A stretch of DNA of 64,000 nt. Origin: Rhizobiaceae bacterium (lineage in GTDB: Bacteria > Pseudomonadota > Alphaproteobacteria > Rhizobiales > Rhizobiaceae). This document shows positions 51,061 through 60,255 of this stretch, in pieces. Both the position numbers and the translations under genes were made by a program. Position 1 is the first letter of the stretch. The number at the start of each line of letters is the position of its first letter. A model generated the notes under the pieces. The model did no database searches, was not told where the DNA came from, and saw only the letters and a list, made by a program, of their open reading frames with translations. Location: positions 62,001 to 126,000 of the forward strand of contig JAHBYW010000004.1 of the NCBI GenBank assembly GCA_019635755.1, given 5' to 3'.

Positions 51061-52683
51061 GTGACGCATGAGGTGACGAACCAGCCGCCGCCGCTCGCCG
51101 GGACGAACGCCTGGCGGGGCGATCCGCTGATCGTCCAGCTGGCCGAGAACTTCTCGGCCCCGGTGAAGCAGGAACTCGACGCCCACGGCCGGTTCGTGAT
51201 GTCGCCCGAGGCGCAGGATCTCGCGCGGCTCGCCAACGAGGAGACGCCGCGTCTGCGCACCCACGACCGGCAGGGCCGGCGGATCGACCAGGTGGAGTAT
51301 CACCCCGCCTACCATGCGCTGGTGCGCCGGTCGGTCGCGATCGGCCTGCATTCGTCGGTCTGGGAGAATGGCGAGGCCGAGACCGGCAAGCGTCACCAGG
51401 TCCGCGCGGCGCGCTTCTACATGATGGCCGAACTCGAATCCGGCCATCTGTGCCCCATCACCATGACGAGCGCCTCGCTCGCTGCCCTTATGGCCAGCCC
51501 GAAACTCTTCCGCGAGTGGGCGCCGCGCGTGACGACGCGCAAGTACGACCAGACTCAGCGGCCGCCGGTGGAGAAGACCGGCCTGACGGTCGGCATGGGC
51601 ATGACGGAGAAGCAGGGAGGCACGGACGTCCGCGCCAACACGAGCCGGGCCGAGCGGGTCGGCAACGGATTCTACCGCCTGACCGGCCACAAATGGTTCA
51701 TGTCGGCGCCGATGTCGGATGCATTCCTGATGCTGGCGCAGGCGCCCGAGGGCCTCTCGTGCTTCCTCGTGCCGCGCATCCTCGGCGACGGGACGCCGAA
51801 CGGCCTGCGCTTCCAGCGCCTGAAGGACAAGCTGGGCAACCGGTCCAACGCCTCGTCGGAGGTGGAGTTCGCGGGGGCGATCGCCGATGTGGTCGGCGAG
51901 CCGGGCGCCGGCGTCAAGACGATCATGGACATGGTGACGCTGACGCGACTCGACTGCGCCGTCGCCTCGGCCGGCATCATGAGAGCCGGAACGGCGGAAG
52001 CGGTCCACCATGCGCGCCACCGGCAGGTCTTCGGCAGGCCGCTGTTCGAGCAGCCCCTGATGCAGCGCGTGCTGGCCGACATGGCGCTCGATGTCGCCGG
52101 TGCCACCGCGCTGTCCTTCCGCCTGGCGCGGTCCTTCGACGAGGCCGCGACCAATCGCGGCGAGGCCGCCTTCGCGCGCGTCATGACGCCGGTGGTCAAG
52201 TACTGGGTCTGCAAGATCGCGCCCGCGCTGCTCTACGAGGCCATGGAATGCCTGGGCGGCAACGGCTACGTCGAGGATGCGCCGCTGGCGCGCTACTACC
52301 GCGAGGCGCCGGTCAACGCGATCTGGGAGGGCTCGGGCAACGTGATGGCGCTCGACGTGCTGCGCGTGCTGGCGCGCGCTCCGGCGCTGTTCGACGAGGT
52401 CCTGATCGGCATCGACAGGGACCTCGGCCCGGGCGGAAAGGGCACCGTCGGCGTGCTGAGGGCGGCGCTGCAGGTCGCCGGCAGTGACGAGGGATCGGCC
52501 CGGATTCTGACCGAGCAACTCGCCTTGGCCGCGGCGGCCGCCGAACTCAGGAGGTTGGGCGCCGGCCGCATCGCCGACGCCTTCATCGAAACGCGGCTCG
52601 GCGGCCAGTGGCGCACAACCTACGGCATGCTGGATGCGCGCCACGACGCGCGCCTGATCGTCGACACGCTCTATCCGTCCTGA
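51061..52683 (+). CDS. aidB: AidB-like acyl-CoA dehydrogenase
   Basis: This 540-aa flavoprotein has the ACAD fold: GLTVGMGMTEKQGGTDVRAN, RLTGHKWFMSAPMSDAFLML and a C-terminal helical domain with CLGGNGYVEDAPLARYYREA and IWEGSGNVMALDVLR. The length and N-terminus fit AidB, the alkylation-response protein that binds DNA and FAD. The start is GTG 51061 behind GGGAGGA. Role in alkylation protection is by family; no Ada-like gene is nearby. Confidence 0.88.
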   Translation: MTHEVTNQPPPLAGTNAWRGDPLIVQLAENFSAPVKQELDAHGRFVMSPEAQDLARLANEETPRLRTHDRQGRRIDQVEYHPAYHALVRRSVAIGLHSSVWENGEAETGKRHQVRAARFYMMAELESGHLCPITMTSASLAALMASPKLFREWAPRVTTRKYDQTQRPPVEKTGLTVGMGMTEKQGGTDVRANTSRAERVGNGFYRLTGHKWFMSAPMSDAFLMLAQAPEGLSCFLVPRILGDGTPNGLRFQRLKDKLGNRSNASSEVEFAGAIADVVGEPGAGVKTIMDMVTLTRLDCAVASAGIMRAGTAEAVHHARHRQVFGRPLFEQPLMQRVLADMALDVAGATALSFRLARSFDEAATNRGEAAFARVMTPVVKYWVCKIAPALLYEAMECLGGNGYVEDAPLARYYREAPVNAIWEGSGNVMALDVLRVLARAPALFDEVLIGIDRDLGPGGKGTVGVLRAALQVAGSDEGSARILTEQLALAAAAAELRRLGAGRIADAFIETRLGGQWRTTYGMLDARHDARLIVDTLYPS

Positions 52684-52772
52684 ACGCGCCCCGACGTTAA
52701 CCTTAACAAAGAGTTTACGTTGCAGCGAGGCAGGCCCCGCCGCACTGTCGTCCGACTCGCGGCAGGATTCCC

Positions 52773-53327
52773 ATGCGCCTTCTCCTCAGCCCGGTTCTCG
52801 CCTTCCACTGGATGGCGGTGTTCGCCATGCTGGCGGTCGTTTCGACGATCAGCCCGGGCAGGGGGACGTTCGCCGCGCTGGAATTCCTGGGCGTGGCGAT
52901 GGCGGATCCGGCCGTGCAGGGGAGTGTGCGTGTCTCCGCGGTCCTGTCGCTCGGCTTCATGCTCGCCGCGGCCCTGTTCCTGTGGACGCTGATCGCGGCG
53001 ATCTTCGGCGTCGACCGCCGCGCCGAGGCCGAGGAGGTCTCGCGCTATGCGTTCACGGCCGGCGTCGCCACCTTGACGGCGCTGTTGATGGCCGGCGCCG
53101 TCCAGCAGGTGGAGGGGCTTTTCGCCGCGATCGGAACGCTGCTTGCGGCGCTGGTCGTGTCATACCTGGCGATCATCGCCGAGCGCTGGTCCGCGGCGGC
53201 CATCGCGCCGGCACCCGTCGAGGACGATACCGGCATCAAGACACTGGCGCTCGGCGCCGCCCACAACGCCCTGCTGTCGCGCATATCCGGCCGCACAACG
53301 GCGACCGGCCCGGAGGATCGGCCATGA
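52773..53327 (+). CDS. Hypothetical membrane protein
   Basis: This 184-aa protein has about four TM segments (residues 8-30, 53-77, 94-112 and 116-140 approximately). The C-terminal cytoplasmic tail is Pro/Thr-rich. I recognise no family. It overlaps the following DUF6105 gene by 4 bp (ATGA), so the two are translated together. ATG 52773 follows GGCAGGATTCCC. Confidence 0.75.
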   Translation: MRLLLSPVLAFHWMAVFAMLAVVSTISPGRGTFAALEFLGVAMADPAVQGSVRVSAVLSLGFMLAAALFLWTLIAAIFGVDRRAEAEEVSRYAFTAGVATLTALLMAGAVQQVEGLFAAIGTLLAALVVSYLAIIAERWSAAAIAPAPVEDDTGIKTLALGAAHNALLSRISGRTTATGPEDRP

Positions 53328-53635
53328 AATGGATCGCGATCCTCTGGGCGTCTCCCCTGGCGATGTTTTGGGGCTGGTACTTCCTGTCGCTCTACGACAT
53401 CAATTTCGGCTACATCATGCTGTCGCGGAAGGTGCACGACCTCGTCTTCCAGCTTTATGGGCAGATGATCGGCATCGATCCGGCGACCATCCCCGGACTG
53501 ATCGCGCAGGCGTGCATTCTCGACACGGCGATCATCGGCGTCATCTTCGCCTATCGGCGGCGCCGCGCGATCGCCGCCCGCTGGCACTATGTGCGGGCGC
53601 GCTACATGTCGGACTCGGCGGCGCCGAGCGCCTGA
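53324..53635 (+). CDS. DUF6105-family membrane protein
   Basis: This 103-aa protein matches by memory the small Hyphomicrobiales family [30 protein letters not shown]. Here the N-terminus is [20 protein letters not shown] and then [19 protein letters not shown]. Two TM segments flank a short loop; the C-terminus is basic ([17 protein letters not shown]). Its 3' end overlaps ruvX on the other strand by 34 bp. Function unknown. Confidence 0.85.
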   Translation: MKWIAILWASPLAMFWGWYFLSLYDINFGYIMLSRKVHDLVFQLYGQMIGIDPATIPGLIAQACILDTAIIGVIFAYRRRRAIAARWHYVRARYMSDSAAPSA

Positions 53636-54102
53636 AGCCGGTCGAGCACTCCCTGCAGGATGAAGGCCGCGGCGGCGGAGTCGATCCGCCCGGCGCGCTT
53701 CCGCCGCGACACGTCCATCTCGATCAGCGCGCGTTCGGCAGCGACGGTGGACAGCCGCTCGTCCCATAGGGCCAGCGGCAGGTCGGTCAGCCGGCCGAGA
53801 TTGCGCACGAAGGCGCGCGACGCCTGGGCGCGGGGTCCCTCGGACCCGTCCATGTTCACCGGCAGGCCGACGACCAGCGCGCCGACCTGATCCCGTGCCA
53901 GGGTTTCGAGAAGCGCGGCCGCGTCCTGCGTGAACTTCCGCCGCGCGATCACCGGGCGCGGATTGGCGAAGGCCAGCGACCGATCCGATACGGCCACGCC
54001 GATCGTCTTGTCGCCGAGGTCGATGGCGGCGAGTGCCAGGCCGCCGTCCGCCATCAGCGCCGGCAAATCGGTCACGTCGACGACGGGCACCGCGGGGTCC
54101 AT
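53602..54102 (-). CDS. ruvX: Putative Holliday junction resolvase / pre-16S rRNA nuclease YqgF
   Basis: This 166-aa RNase H-like protein has [20 protein letters not shown] (about 22-41), [35 protein letters not shown] and [15 protein letters not shown] with the conserved active-site acids. The N-terminus is about 20 residues longer than usual. It converges on and overlaps the DUF6105 gene. Confidence 0.92.
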   Translation of the reverse strand: MDPAVPVVDVTDLPALMADGGLALAAIDLGDKTIGVAVSDRSLAFANPRPVIARRKFTQDAAALLETLARDQVGALVVGLPVNMDGSEGPRAQASRAFVRNLGRLTDLPLALWDERLSTVAAERALIEMDVSRRKRAGRIDSAAAAFILQGVLDRLQALGAAESDM

Positions 54103-54161
54103 TGTGGTCTCATGGGCGGGCGTTCTATCCTCGCATCGAGGGAAAATCGAGGAGGTGCCTT

Positions 54162-54866
54162 ATGAAGATCACCTGGTACGGCCATTCCGCGTTCCGCATT
54201 GAGGCCGGCGGCGCCAAGATCCTGATCGATCCGTTCCTGACCAGTCCGGTCTGGAAGGACGGCTGGGAGGGACCGGCCGAGGGCGCCACGCACATCCTGA
54301 TCACGCACGGCCACAACGACCACGTCGGCGACGCGCTCGCGATCCACAAGGAGACGGGCGCGATGATCGTCTCCAACTTCGAGATCTGCATGCACCTGGT
54401 GGGGCAGGGCGCCGACCAGAACCGCATCAACCCCGGCAATTTCGGCGGGACGGTGGACTGCGGCGGCTTCACGACGACCTTCGTCGCCGCGTGGCATTCG
54501 TCTTCCTTCGGCGGCGATGGCGGGAGCAACGTCTACCTCGGCAACCCGTCCGGGCTGATGCTCCATTTCCCCGACGACAAGACGGTCTACCACATGGGCG
54601 ATACCGACATCTTCGGCGACATGGCCCTGATCAACGAGCTGCACCAGCCGCAGGTCGGCCTTGTTCCGGTGGGCGACCGCTTCACCATGGGCGGCGCCGT
54701 GGCGGCCCTGGCATGCCGGCGCTTCTTCAACTTCGAGACGGTGATCCCCTGCCACTACAAGACCTTCGCCATGCTCGACCAGAGCGCCGACAAGTTCGTG
54801 GCCGGCATGAAGGACTCGGACACCAAGGTCCTGACGCCCCCGCTTGGCAAGGCGGTGACGCTATGA
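54162..54866 (+). CDS. UPF0173 metal-dependent hydrolase
   Basis: This 234-aa metallo-beta-lactamase-fold protein begins MKITWYGHSAFRIEAGGAKI and has the HGHNDHVGD metal motif (about 50-58), then MGDTDIFGDM with the bridging Asp and VIPCHYKTFA. Family length is about 230. The start has GAGGAGG upstream. It is divergent from ruvX and overlaps the next gene by ATGA. Confidence 0.92.
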   Translation: MKITWYGHSAFRIEAGGAKILIDPFLTSPVWKDGWEGPAEGATHILITHGHNDHVGDALAIHKETGAMIVSNFEICMHLVGQGADQNRINPGNFGGTVDCGGFTTTFVAAWHSSSFGGDGGSNVYLGNPSGLMLHFPDDKTVYHMGDTDIFGDMALINELHQPQVGLVPVGDRFTMGGAVAALACRRFFNFETVIPCHYKTFAMLDQSADKFVAGMKDSDTKVLTPPLGKAVTL

Positions 54867-55261
54867 GGACTTTCGTCGTCGCGGCGCTGGCGCTGGCCGC
54901 GCTTCCGGCCGCCGCGCAGGACATGATCAAGGGCGTCTACGCGCGGTCGCCCGAGCAGTGCACCGCCGCCAAGGCGGATTTCCAGTCCTTCATCGAGAAT
55001 GGCGAGATCGTGCTGACGGCGCGCGGGCTGGAAGGCATCGAGTTCAATTGCGAGTTCCTCGACTGGAAGATGGCGACGCGATCGCCGGGCGCCGTCGTCA
55101 CCGCGCTGTGCGAGGAGCCCGGTTATGCTTATCCTCAGGTGTTCGCGGTCATGCCGCGCGGCGAGGGCGAGCTTGAGTTGACGCTGGCTGTCGCCGAAGC
55201 GGACGGCGAGGCAACCAACGCCGGCCTCTACTACCTCTGCGATGGCGTGACGATGCCCTGA
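54863..55261 (+). CDS. Secreted hypothetical protein
   Basis: This 132-aa protein has a signal peptide (MRTFVVAALALAALPAAAQ, cleavage after AAAQ). The mature part has four cysteines (EQCTAAK, FNCEFLD, ALCEEPG, YYLCDGV) that could form disulfides. No family recognised. It is translationally coupled to the UPF0173 gene. Confidence 0.65.
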   Translation: MRTFVVAALALAALPAAAQDMIKGVYARSPEQCTAAKADFQSFIENGEIVLTARGLEGIEFNCEFLDWKMATRSPGAVVTALCEEPGYAYPQVFAVMPRGEGELELTLAVAEADGEATNAGLYYLCDGVTMP

Positions 55262-55274
55262 CCGGAGCGCGATA

Positions 55275-55303
55275 TTGCGCAGTGCGGCAGGCGCCGCTAT
55301 AGC
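55275..55303 (+). promoter_or_regulatory. Possible sigma-70 promoter of gatC
   Basis: TTGCGC (55275-55280) and TATAGC (55298-55303) are separated by 17 bp, in the gap before gatC. The -10 matches well; the -35 is weaker. The leader to ATG 55343 would be about 33 nt. This is a sequence-only prediction. Confidence 0.45.
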
Positions 55304-55342
55304 CCGGGAAACGGCCGTCCCGGCCGCCCCGGAGCCTGTCAC

Positions 55343-55630
55343 ATGTCGGTCGACATCGAAACCGTGCGGCGTGTCGCACGCCTGGCGCGCATAGCGGTCT
55401 CGGACGAGGACGCCCAGCGCATGACCGGCGAACTGAACGCCATCCTTGGCTTCGTCGAGCAGCTCGACGAGGTCGACGTCTCGGGTATCGAGCCGATGAC
55501 CTCGGTGATCCCGATGGAGATGAAGAAGCGGCAAGACCGCGTCACCGACGGCGGCAAGGCGGCCGACATCGTCGCCAACGCACCGGCGACCGCGGAGAAC
55601 TTCTTCCTTGTCCCGAAGGTCGTGGAGTAG
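55343..55630 (+). CDS. gatC: Asp-tRNA(Asn)/Glu-tRNA(Gln) amidotransferase subunit C
   Basis: This 95-aa GatC forms part of the GatCAB complex that amidates misacylated Glu-tRNA(Gln)/Asp-tRNA(Asn). The family signature [20 protein letters not shown] (about 7-26) and [36 protein letters not shown] are present. Start ATG 55343. A GNAT gene lies between it and gatA. Confidence 0.95.
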   Translation: MSVDIETVRRVARLARIAVSDEDAQRMTGELNAILGFVEQLDEVDVSGIEPMTSVIPMEMKKRQDRVTDGGKAADIVANAPATAENFFLVPKVVE

Positions 55631-55635
55631 CGCCG

Positions 55636-56103
55636 GTGGCCGTCAGCATCACCGCCGAGACGCCGCTCCAGGACGACGTGCGGGCCATGGTCGCCGAATT
55701 GAATGCGACCATGATCCCGCTGACGCCGCGCGAATTCCAGTTCCAGCTGACCGTCGAGCAGATGGCCGACCCGGCGCTGACCACCTTGGTCGCCCGCGAC
55801 GAGACGGGCCGCCATGTCGGCATGGCGTCGCTCAAGGACCACGGCGGCGGGCTGGGCGAGGTCAAGCGCATGTTCACGCTTCCCGCGGTTCGCGGCCAGC
55901 GCGTCGGCTCGCAGCTTCTGCGGCGCATCGAGGCCCTGGCGCGCGACAAGAAGATCACGCGCCTGGTGCTGGAAACCGGCGAGGCGGAAGGATTCGAGGC
56001 TGCCTACCGCGTCTACGAGCGTGGCGGCTTCAGCGTCTGCGGCGCGGTGCTGGACTATCCCGATTCCGGCTTCTCCCGGTTCTACGAAAAGAAACTGGCC
56101 TGA
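55636..56103 (+). CDS. GNAT-family N-acetyltransferase between gatC and gatA
   Basis: This 155-aa acetyltransferase has the acetyl-CoA loop [20 protein letters not shown] (about 83-102) and the C-terminal [20 protein letters not shown] strands. The start is GTG 55636, 5 bp after gatC, and the stop shares a base with the gatA start (TGATG), so it is embedded in the amidotransferase operon. Substrate unknown. Confidence 0.87.
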   Translation: MAVSITAETPLQDDVRAMVAELNATMIPLTPREFQFQLTVEQMADPALTTLVARDETGRHVGMASLKDHGGGLGEVKRMFTLPAVRGQRVGSQLLRRIEALARDKKITRLVLETGEAEGFEAAYRVYERGGFSVCGAVLDYPDSGFSRFYEKKLA

Positions 56104-57668
56104 TGACTGACCTGACCCGACTGACGATCGCCGAGGCCCGCGCCAAGCTGCGCGGCCGCGAGTTCACAGCTACCGAACTGACCGACGCCTATCTGTCGGC
56201 GATCGACCGCGCCAACCCGCGGCTGAACGCGTACATCGCGGTGACGCACGACAAGGCGCGGACGATGGCGAAGGCGTCCGACGAGCGGCTCGCCGGCGGG
56301 CAGGTCGGTGCGCTGGAAGGCATCCCGCTGGGCATCAAGGACCTGTTCGCGACCGACGGCGAGCACACGCAGGCCTCCAGCCACGTGCTCGACGGCTTCA
56401 AGCCGCGCTACGAATCCACGGTCACCGCCAACCTCTGGGCCGAGGGCGCGGTGATGCTGGGCAAGCTCAACATGGACGAATTCGCGATGGGGTCGTCCAA
56501 CGAAACGTCGTACTACGGCCCGGTCGTCAACCCCTGGCGACGCGCTCGCGTCGACACTGCCGTCATGCCGTCGACGCATGACGGCGCCGGTGGCTTCGCG
56601 TCGGCGGGCGGGGTCCTGGAAGCCAGGACCTACGACAACATGCAGCTCGTGCCTGGCGGCTCCTCGGGCGGTTCGGCGGCGGCGGTTTCTGCATTCCTGT
56701 GCGCCGGCGCCACGGCGACGGACACAGGCGGGTCGATCCGCCAGCCCGCGGCCTTCACCGGCACGGTCGGCATCAAGCCCACCTATGGGCGCTGCTCGCG
56801 CTGGGGCATCGTCGCCTTCGCGTCGTCGCTCGACCAGGCGGGGCCGATCGCGCGCGACGTTCGCGACGCGGCGATCCTGCTGAAGGCGATGGCGTCGGTG
56901 GACCCGAAGGACACGACCTCCGTCGATCAACCCGTGCCGGACTACGAGGCTGCGATTGGCGGGTCGGTCAAGGGTATGAAGATCGGCATTCCGCGGGAAT
57001 ATCGCGTCGACGGCATGCCACAGGAAATCGAGGCGCTCTGGCAGAAGGGCATCGCCTGGCTGAAGGACGCCGGCGCAGAAATCGTCGACATTTCACTGCC
57101 GCATACGAAATACGCGCTGCCGGCCTACTATATCGTTGCACCCGCGGAAGCCTCGTCCAACCTCGCGCGCTATGACGGCGTGCGCTATGGGCTGCGCGTG
57201 CCCGGCAAGGACATCGTCGACATGTACGAGAAGTCGCGGGCTGCCGGGTTCGGCCGCGAGGTCAAGCGCCGCATCATGATCGGCACCTACGTGCTTTCGG
57301 CCGGCTACTACGACGCGTACTACATCAAGGCGCAGAAGGTGCGGAATCTCATCAAGCGCGACTTCGAGAACGTGTTTGCGCAGGGGATCGATACGATCCT
57401 GACGCCGGCGACGCCGTCGGCCGCCTTCGGCATCGCCGACCAGGACATGGCCAACGATCCGGTGAAGATGTACCTGAACGACGTCTTCACCGTCACCGTG
57501 AATATGGCAGGCCTCCCCGGTATCGCCGTGCCCGCAGGACTCGACGGCAAGGGCCTGCCGCTCGGGCTTCAGCTCATCGGCCGTCCGTTCGAGGAAGAAA
57601 CGCTCTTCCGCACCGCCGCGGTGATCGAAAAGGCCGCCGGCCGGTTCTCGCCCGAACAATGGTGGTAG
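56103..57668 (+). CDS. gatA: Asp-tRNA(Asn)/Glu-tRNA(Gln) amidotransferase subunit A
   Basis: This 521-aa glutaminase subunit has the amidase catalytic triad: Lys in [10 protein letters not shown], and the cis-Ser/Ser nucleophile in [18 protein letters not shown], with [15 protein letters not shown]. Between NPWR (to residue 146) and LVPGG (from 182) it has about 28 more residues than the usual NPWRPKGSNxxLVPGG. The insertion (R147-M180) is in frame. GatB is not adjacent in this window. Confidence 0.93.
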   Translation: MTDLTRLTIAEARAKLRGREFTATELTDAYLSAIDRANPRLNAYIAVTHDKARTMAKASDERLAGGQVGALEGIPLGIKDLFATDGEHTQASSHVLDGFKPRYESTVTANLWAEGAVMLGKLNMDEFAMGSSNETSYYGPVVNPWRRARVDTAVMPSTHDGAGGFASAGGVLEARTYDNMQLVPGGSSGGSAAAVSAFLCAGATATDTGGSIRQPAAFTGTVGIKPTYGRCSRWGIVAFASSLDQAGPIARDVRDAAILLKAMASVDPKDTTSVDQPVPDYEAAIGGSVKGMKIGIPREYRVDGMPQEIEALWQKGIAWLKDAGAEIVDISLPHTKYALPAYYIVAPAEASSNLARYDGVRYGLRVPGKDIVDMYEKSRAAGFGREVKRRIMIGTYVLSAGYYDAYYIKAQKVRNLIKRDFENVFAQGIDTILTPATPSAAFGIADQDMANDPVKMYLNDVFTVTVNMAGLPGIAVPAGLDGKGLPLGLQLIGRPFEEETLFRTAAVIEKAAGRFSPEQWW

Positions 57669-57732
57669 ACGTCCGGCTCGGCTGACCGGGCGGGGGACGA
57701 ACGACAAGGGCGCAGACAGAGCCGATCGCAGC

Positions 57733-58746
57733 CTATGCCGTGGAACGCGCCAGGCGCGCAGTGGCCAGCAGCCCGGTCATGTCGCGCACCATCGGCTCGA
57801 TATGGCTGGCATAGTCGCATGCCACGTCGATGTCCGGCAGCTCGAAGAAGTTCTTGCCCGTGGGAAGAAGCACGAAGCCTCGATTGCCGGCCAGCGTGAG
57901 ACGTCCGGCCGAGGACGGCCACGACGCGTTGAGCTCGTCGAGCGCTCTCAGGAAGGCCGGTGTGACGACCGCGCGCGCCGCCTCGACATTGTCGGAGCGG
58001 ATTTGGTAGCGCGCGTCGGCTTCCGCGTCGCCGGCCGACACCGTCTTCAAGCCGCCAAACCCAAAGAGGTCGGCGAAGATGTTCTGCAGGCTCGGATTCG
58101 CGCGTGACGCGATCAGGATCCCGGGAAAGCCACGGACCAGATCGAAGGAGAGGATGATTCCGGCGAAGACGAGGACATCCCGCTTCTTGTCGCGCTGGCG
58201 GGTGAAGCGCGCCTCGAACGCCTCGAACTTCATCCCGTCGTGCTCGCCGCTGATGACGTCGTCGAAACTGCGCCGGTTGTAATTGCCGATCGCGGCATTG
58301 GGCAGATCGCGATAGGTCTCCGGCTTGCGTCCCTTGCGGTAGCTGACGTTCTGCAGAAAGCCGAAGATGCGAGGGATCAGCGTCTCGCGGAACGACTGCT
58401 GGAGCTTGCGCACCGGGCGGCCGGCGAGCCGGTGGACGAAATAGCCGCCGACGAGACCGAAGGCGGCGACCAGGCCGAGGACGATCAGCGCGCCGTCGCG
58501 TCCGGATCGCGACACATCCACGCCGCCGACAATCTCGGCCTCGCCGCCGAACAGGCCGAAACCGCCCATCCAGAAGAACAGCGCAACGAAAAGCGCGACC
58601 ACAGCGACCGCATAGACTGCGAGAAACAGTCTCGATCGGCGCGCGACGCGCTCGATGACGCCGGTGCGCTTGCCGTTGTAGTCCGCAAGGTCCGCCTGGA
58701 TCGCGGCCACGACGGCCGGTCCCGGCATGAAGCTGCCGTCTGCCAT
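57733..58746 (-). CDS. DUF3137-family protein
   Basis: This 337-aa protein has two TM segments (about 44-70 and 88-112, LFLAVYAVAVVALFVALFFW and ALIVLGLVAAFGLVGGYFVH) and a large C-terminal domain matching DUF3137 by memory (FEAFEARFTRQRDKKRDVLV, GILIASRANPSLQNIFADLF). Function unknown. ATG 58746 has GGGGGGA upstream; the frame runs 16 codons further. It is divergent from the YdcF gene. Confidence 0.78.
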   Translation of the reverse strand: MADGSFMPGPAVVAAIQADLADYNGKRTGVIERVARRSRLFLAVYAVAVVALFVALFFWMGGFGLFGGEAEIVGGVDVSRSGRDGALIVLGLVAAFGLVGGYFVHRLAGRPVRKLQQSFRETLIPRIFGFLQNVSYRKGRKPETYRDLPNAAIGNYNRRSFDDVISGEHDGMKFEAFEARFTRQRDKKRDVLVFAGIILSFDLVRGFPGILIASRANPSLQNIFADLFGFGGLKTVSAGDAEADARYQIRSDNVEAARAVVTPAFLRALDELNASWPSSAGRLTLAGNRGFVLLPTGKNFFELPDIDVACDYASHIEPMVRDMTGLLATARLARSTA

Positions 58747-58895
58747 GCAAACGTCCCCCCGCCTTGCCGCGCTGCCATCGAGCAGCGCACGCATTATTGC
58801 TCACTGCCATATTACTGTCGGAAGGACAGAAAGTCCATATTGGTGCCACCTCGAACGGCTACCGTCCGAAAGGTTTCGATGAATCAGGGGCGCCG

Positions 58896-59690
58896 ATGTT
58901 CTTCGTGCTTTCCAAGACGCTCGGCTTCTTCGTGCAGCCGCTCAATTTCGCAATCCTGCTGCTGGTGCTCGGACTGCTCGCGCTCATGGTCGGCTGGCGG
59001 CGCTTGGCCGGCCTCGGCGTCGCGGCCGCCGCCGCGATCCTGGCGCTCGCTGCGTGGACGTCGCTTGGCACCAATCTCCTGTCGCCGCTTGAGGAGCGTT
59101 TCGCGCGTCCCGACCCGGCGCCCGAGCGCGTTGCGGGCATCGTCGTCCTTGGCGGCGGTCTGGAAGGCCAGGTCAACGAGGCGCGTGGCGGCTATGAGAT
59201 GAACTCGTCCGGCGACCGTTTCGTCGAGGCAGCGGTGCTCGCGCGCCGTTACCCGGACGCGAGGATCGTCATCTCCGGCGGCTCGGGAACGCTGATGCTG
59301 GAGGGCGAGGCGGATGCAGACACCGCGCCGCGGCTGCTCGCGGCCCTCGGCGTCGACCCGGCGCGGTTGATCCTCGAGAACCGCTCCCGCAACACCGACG
59401 AGAACGCGCGCTTCTCAAAGGAGATGGCCAATCCGCAACCGGGTGAGACCTGGCTGCTGGCGACGTCGGCGTTCCACATGCCCCGGTCCATGGCGCTGTT
59501 CCGCAAGGTGGACTTCCCTGTCCTTCCCTGGCCGACGGACTACCGGACGGCCGGCGACGAGGGCGTCGGTCTCCTGGTCGACAACCCGCTGGATTCACTC
59601 CAGAAGACGACGCTCGGTCTGCGCGAATGGATCGGACTGCTGAGTTACTGGTGGACCGGCCGGATCGACACACCGTTTCCGGCGCCGTGA
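58896..59690 (+). CDS. YdcF/ElyC-type DUF218 envelope protein
   Basis: This 264-aa protein has two N-terminal TM segments (about 8-33 and 38-58) and a DUF218 domain with GIVVLGGGLEGQVNEARGG, RIVISGGSGTLMLEGEADA, LENRSRNTDENARFSKEM and LLATSAFHMPRSMALFRK. DUF218 proteins such as ElyC/SanA influence envelope polysaccharide or peptidoglycan synthesis. ATG 58896 has AGGGG upstream. Confidence 0.88.
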   Translation: MFFVLSKTLGFFVQPLNFAILLLVLGLLALMVGWRRLAGLGVAAAAAILALAAWTSLGTNLLSPLEERFARPDPAPERVAGIVVLGGGLEGQVNEARGGYEMNSSGDRFVEAAVLARRYPDARIVISGGSGTLMLEGEADADTAPRLLAALGVDPARLILENRSRNTDENARFSKEMANPQPGETWLLATSAFHMPRSMALFRKVDFPVLPWPTDYRTAGDEGVGLLVDNPLDSLQKTTLGLREWIGLLSYWWTGRIDTPFPAP

Positions 59691-59694
59691 AGGT

Positions 59695-60183
59695 TCATCC
59701 AGGGCCCTCGACGGCGATGTGAGGGGCGAGCGTGCGCAGGGCGTCGAGGAAGCCCTGCCACTGCCCGCTGGAGAAGGCACTGGCGGCGACCGAAGCCGCG
59801 ACCGTTCCCCGTGCGTCGATGAAACTCGCAAACGTCTGCTGGCCACGGTTGGCCGTGCCAGCCCGGCTGAAGACCACGCGCGACAGCGTCGCTGCCGAAA
59901 GCCGGATCGTCTTGAACGGCAGGACGAGTTCGACGGTGCCGTCGTTCAGCAGCCGCAGCGCATAACGTGACATCAGGCGTCTGAGGACGAACAGCACGGC
60001 CAGTGGAAACAGCGCCAGCAGATAGAACGCTGGCAGCATGATCGGGAATTCCGGAACCAGCGACCACGTCGTGGCGGGCAGCATGACCGCCGGGAAGCCG
60101 AAAACCACAATCATGAGAATCATGCCGGCCGGTGGGACACCCAGCCGGCCGGGATTTCCGGTCTCGAAGAGCGGCTCAGCCAT
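59695..60183 (-). CDS. Hypothetical membrane protein with PH-like C-terminal domain
   Basis: This 162-aa protein has two TM segments (about 20-40 and 50-68) followed by a beta-rich part (YALRLLNDGTVELVLPFKTI, ATLSRVVFSRAGTANRGQQT) that resembles bacterial PH-like domains. Family not certain. It converges with the YdcF gene with 4 bp between the stops. Confidence 0.68.
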   Translation of the reverse strand: MAEPLFETGNPGRLGVPPAGMILMIVVFGFPAVMLPATTWSLVPEFPIMLPAFYLLALFPLAVLFVLRRLMSRYALRLLNDGTVELVLPFKTIRLSAATLSRVVFSRAGTANRGQQTFASFIDARGTVAASVAASAFSSGQWQGFLDALRTLAPHIAVEGPG

Positions 60184-60255
60184 GAATCTTGACCGCCATC
60201 CAGGAAAAGCCGCGGACCGGATACGGTCCGCGGTCGGAGAGCAGCGTCGATCCAG

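Noticed and set aside
52696-52710. GTTAACCTTAAC as a CtrA site
   Set aside because: The two TTAA halves are only two bases apart, not the TTAA-N7-TTAA spacing.
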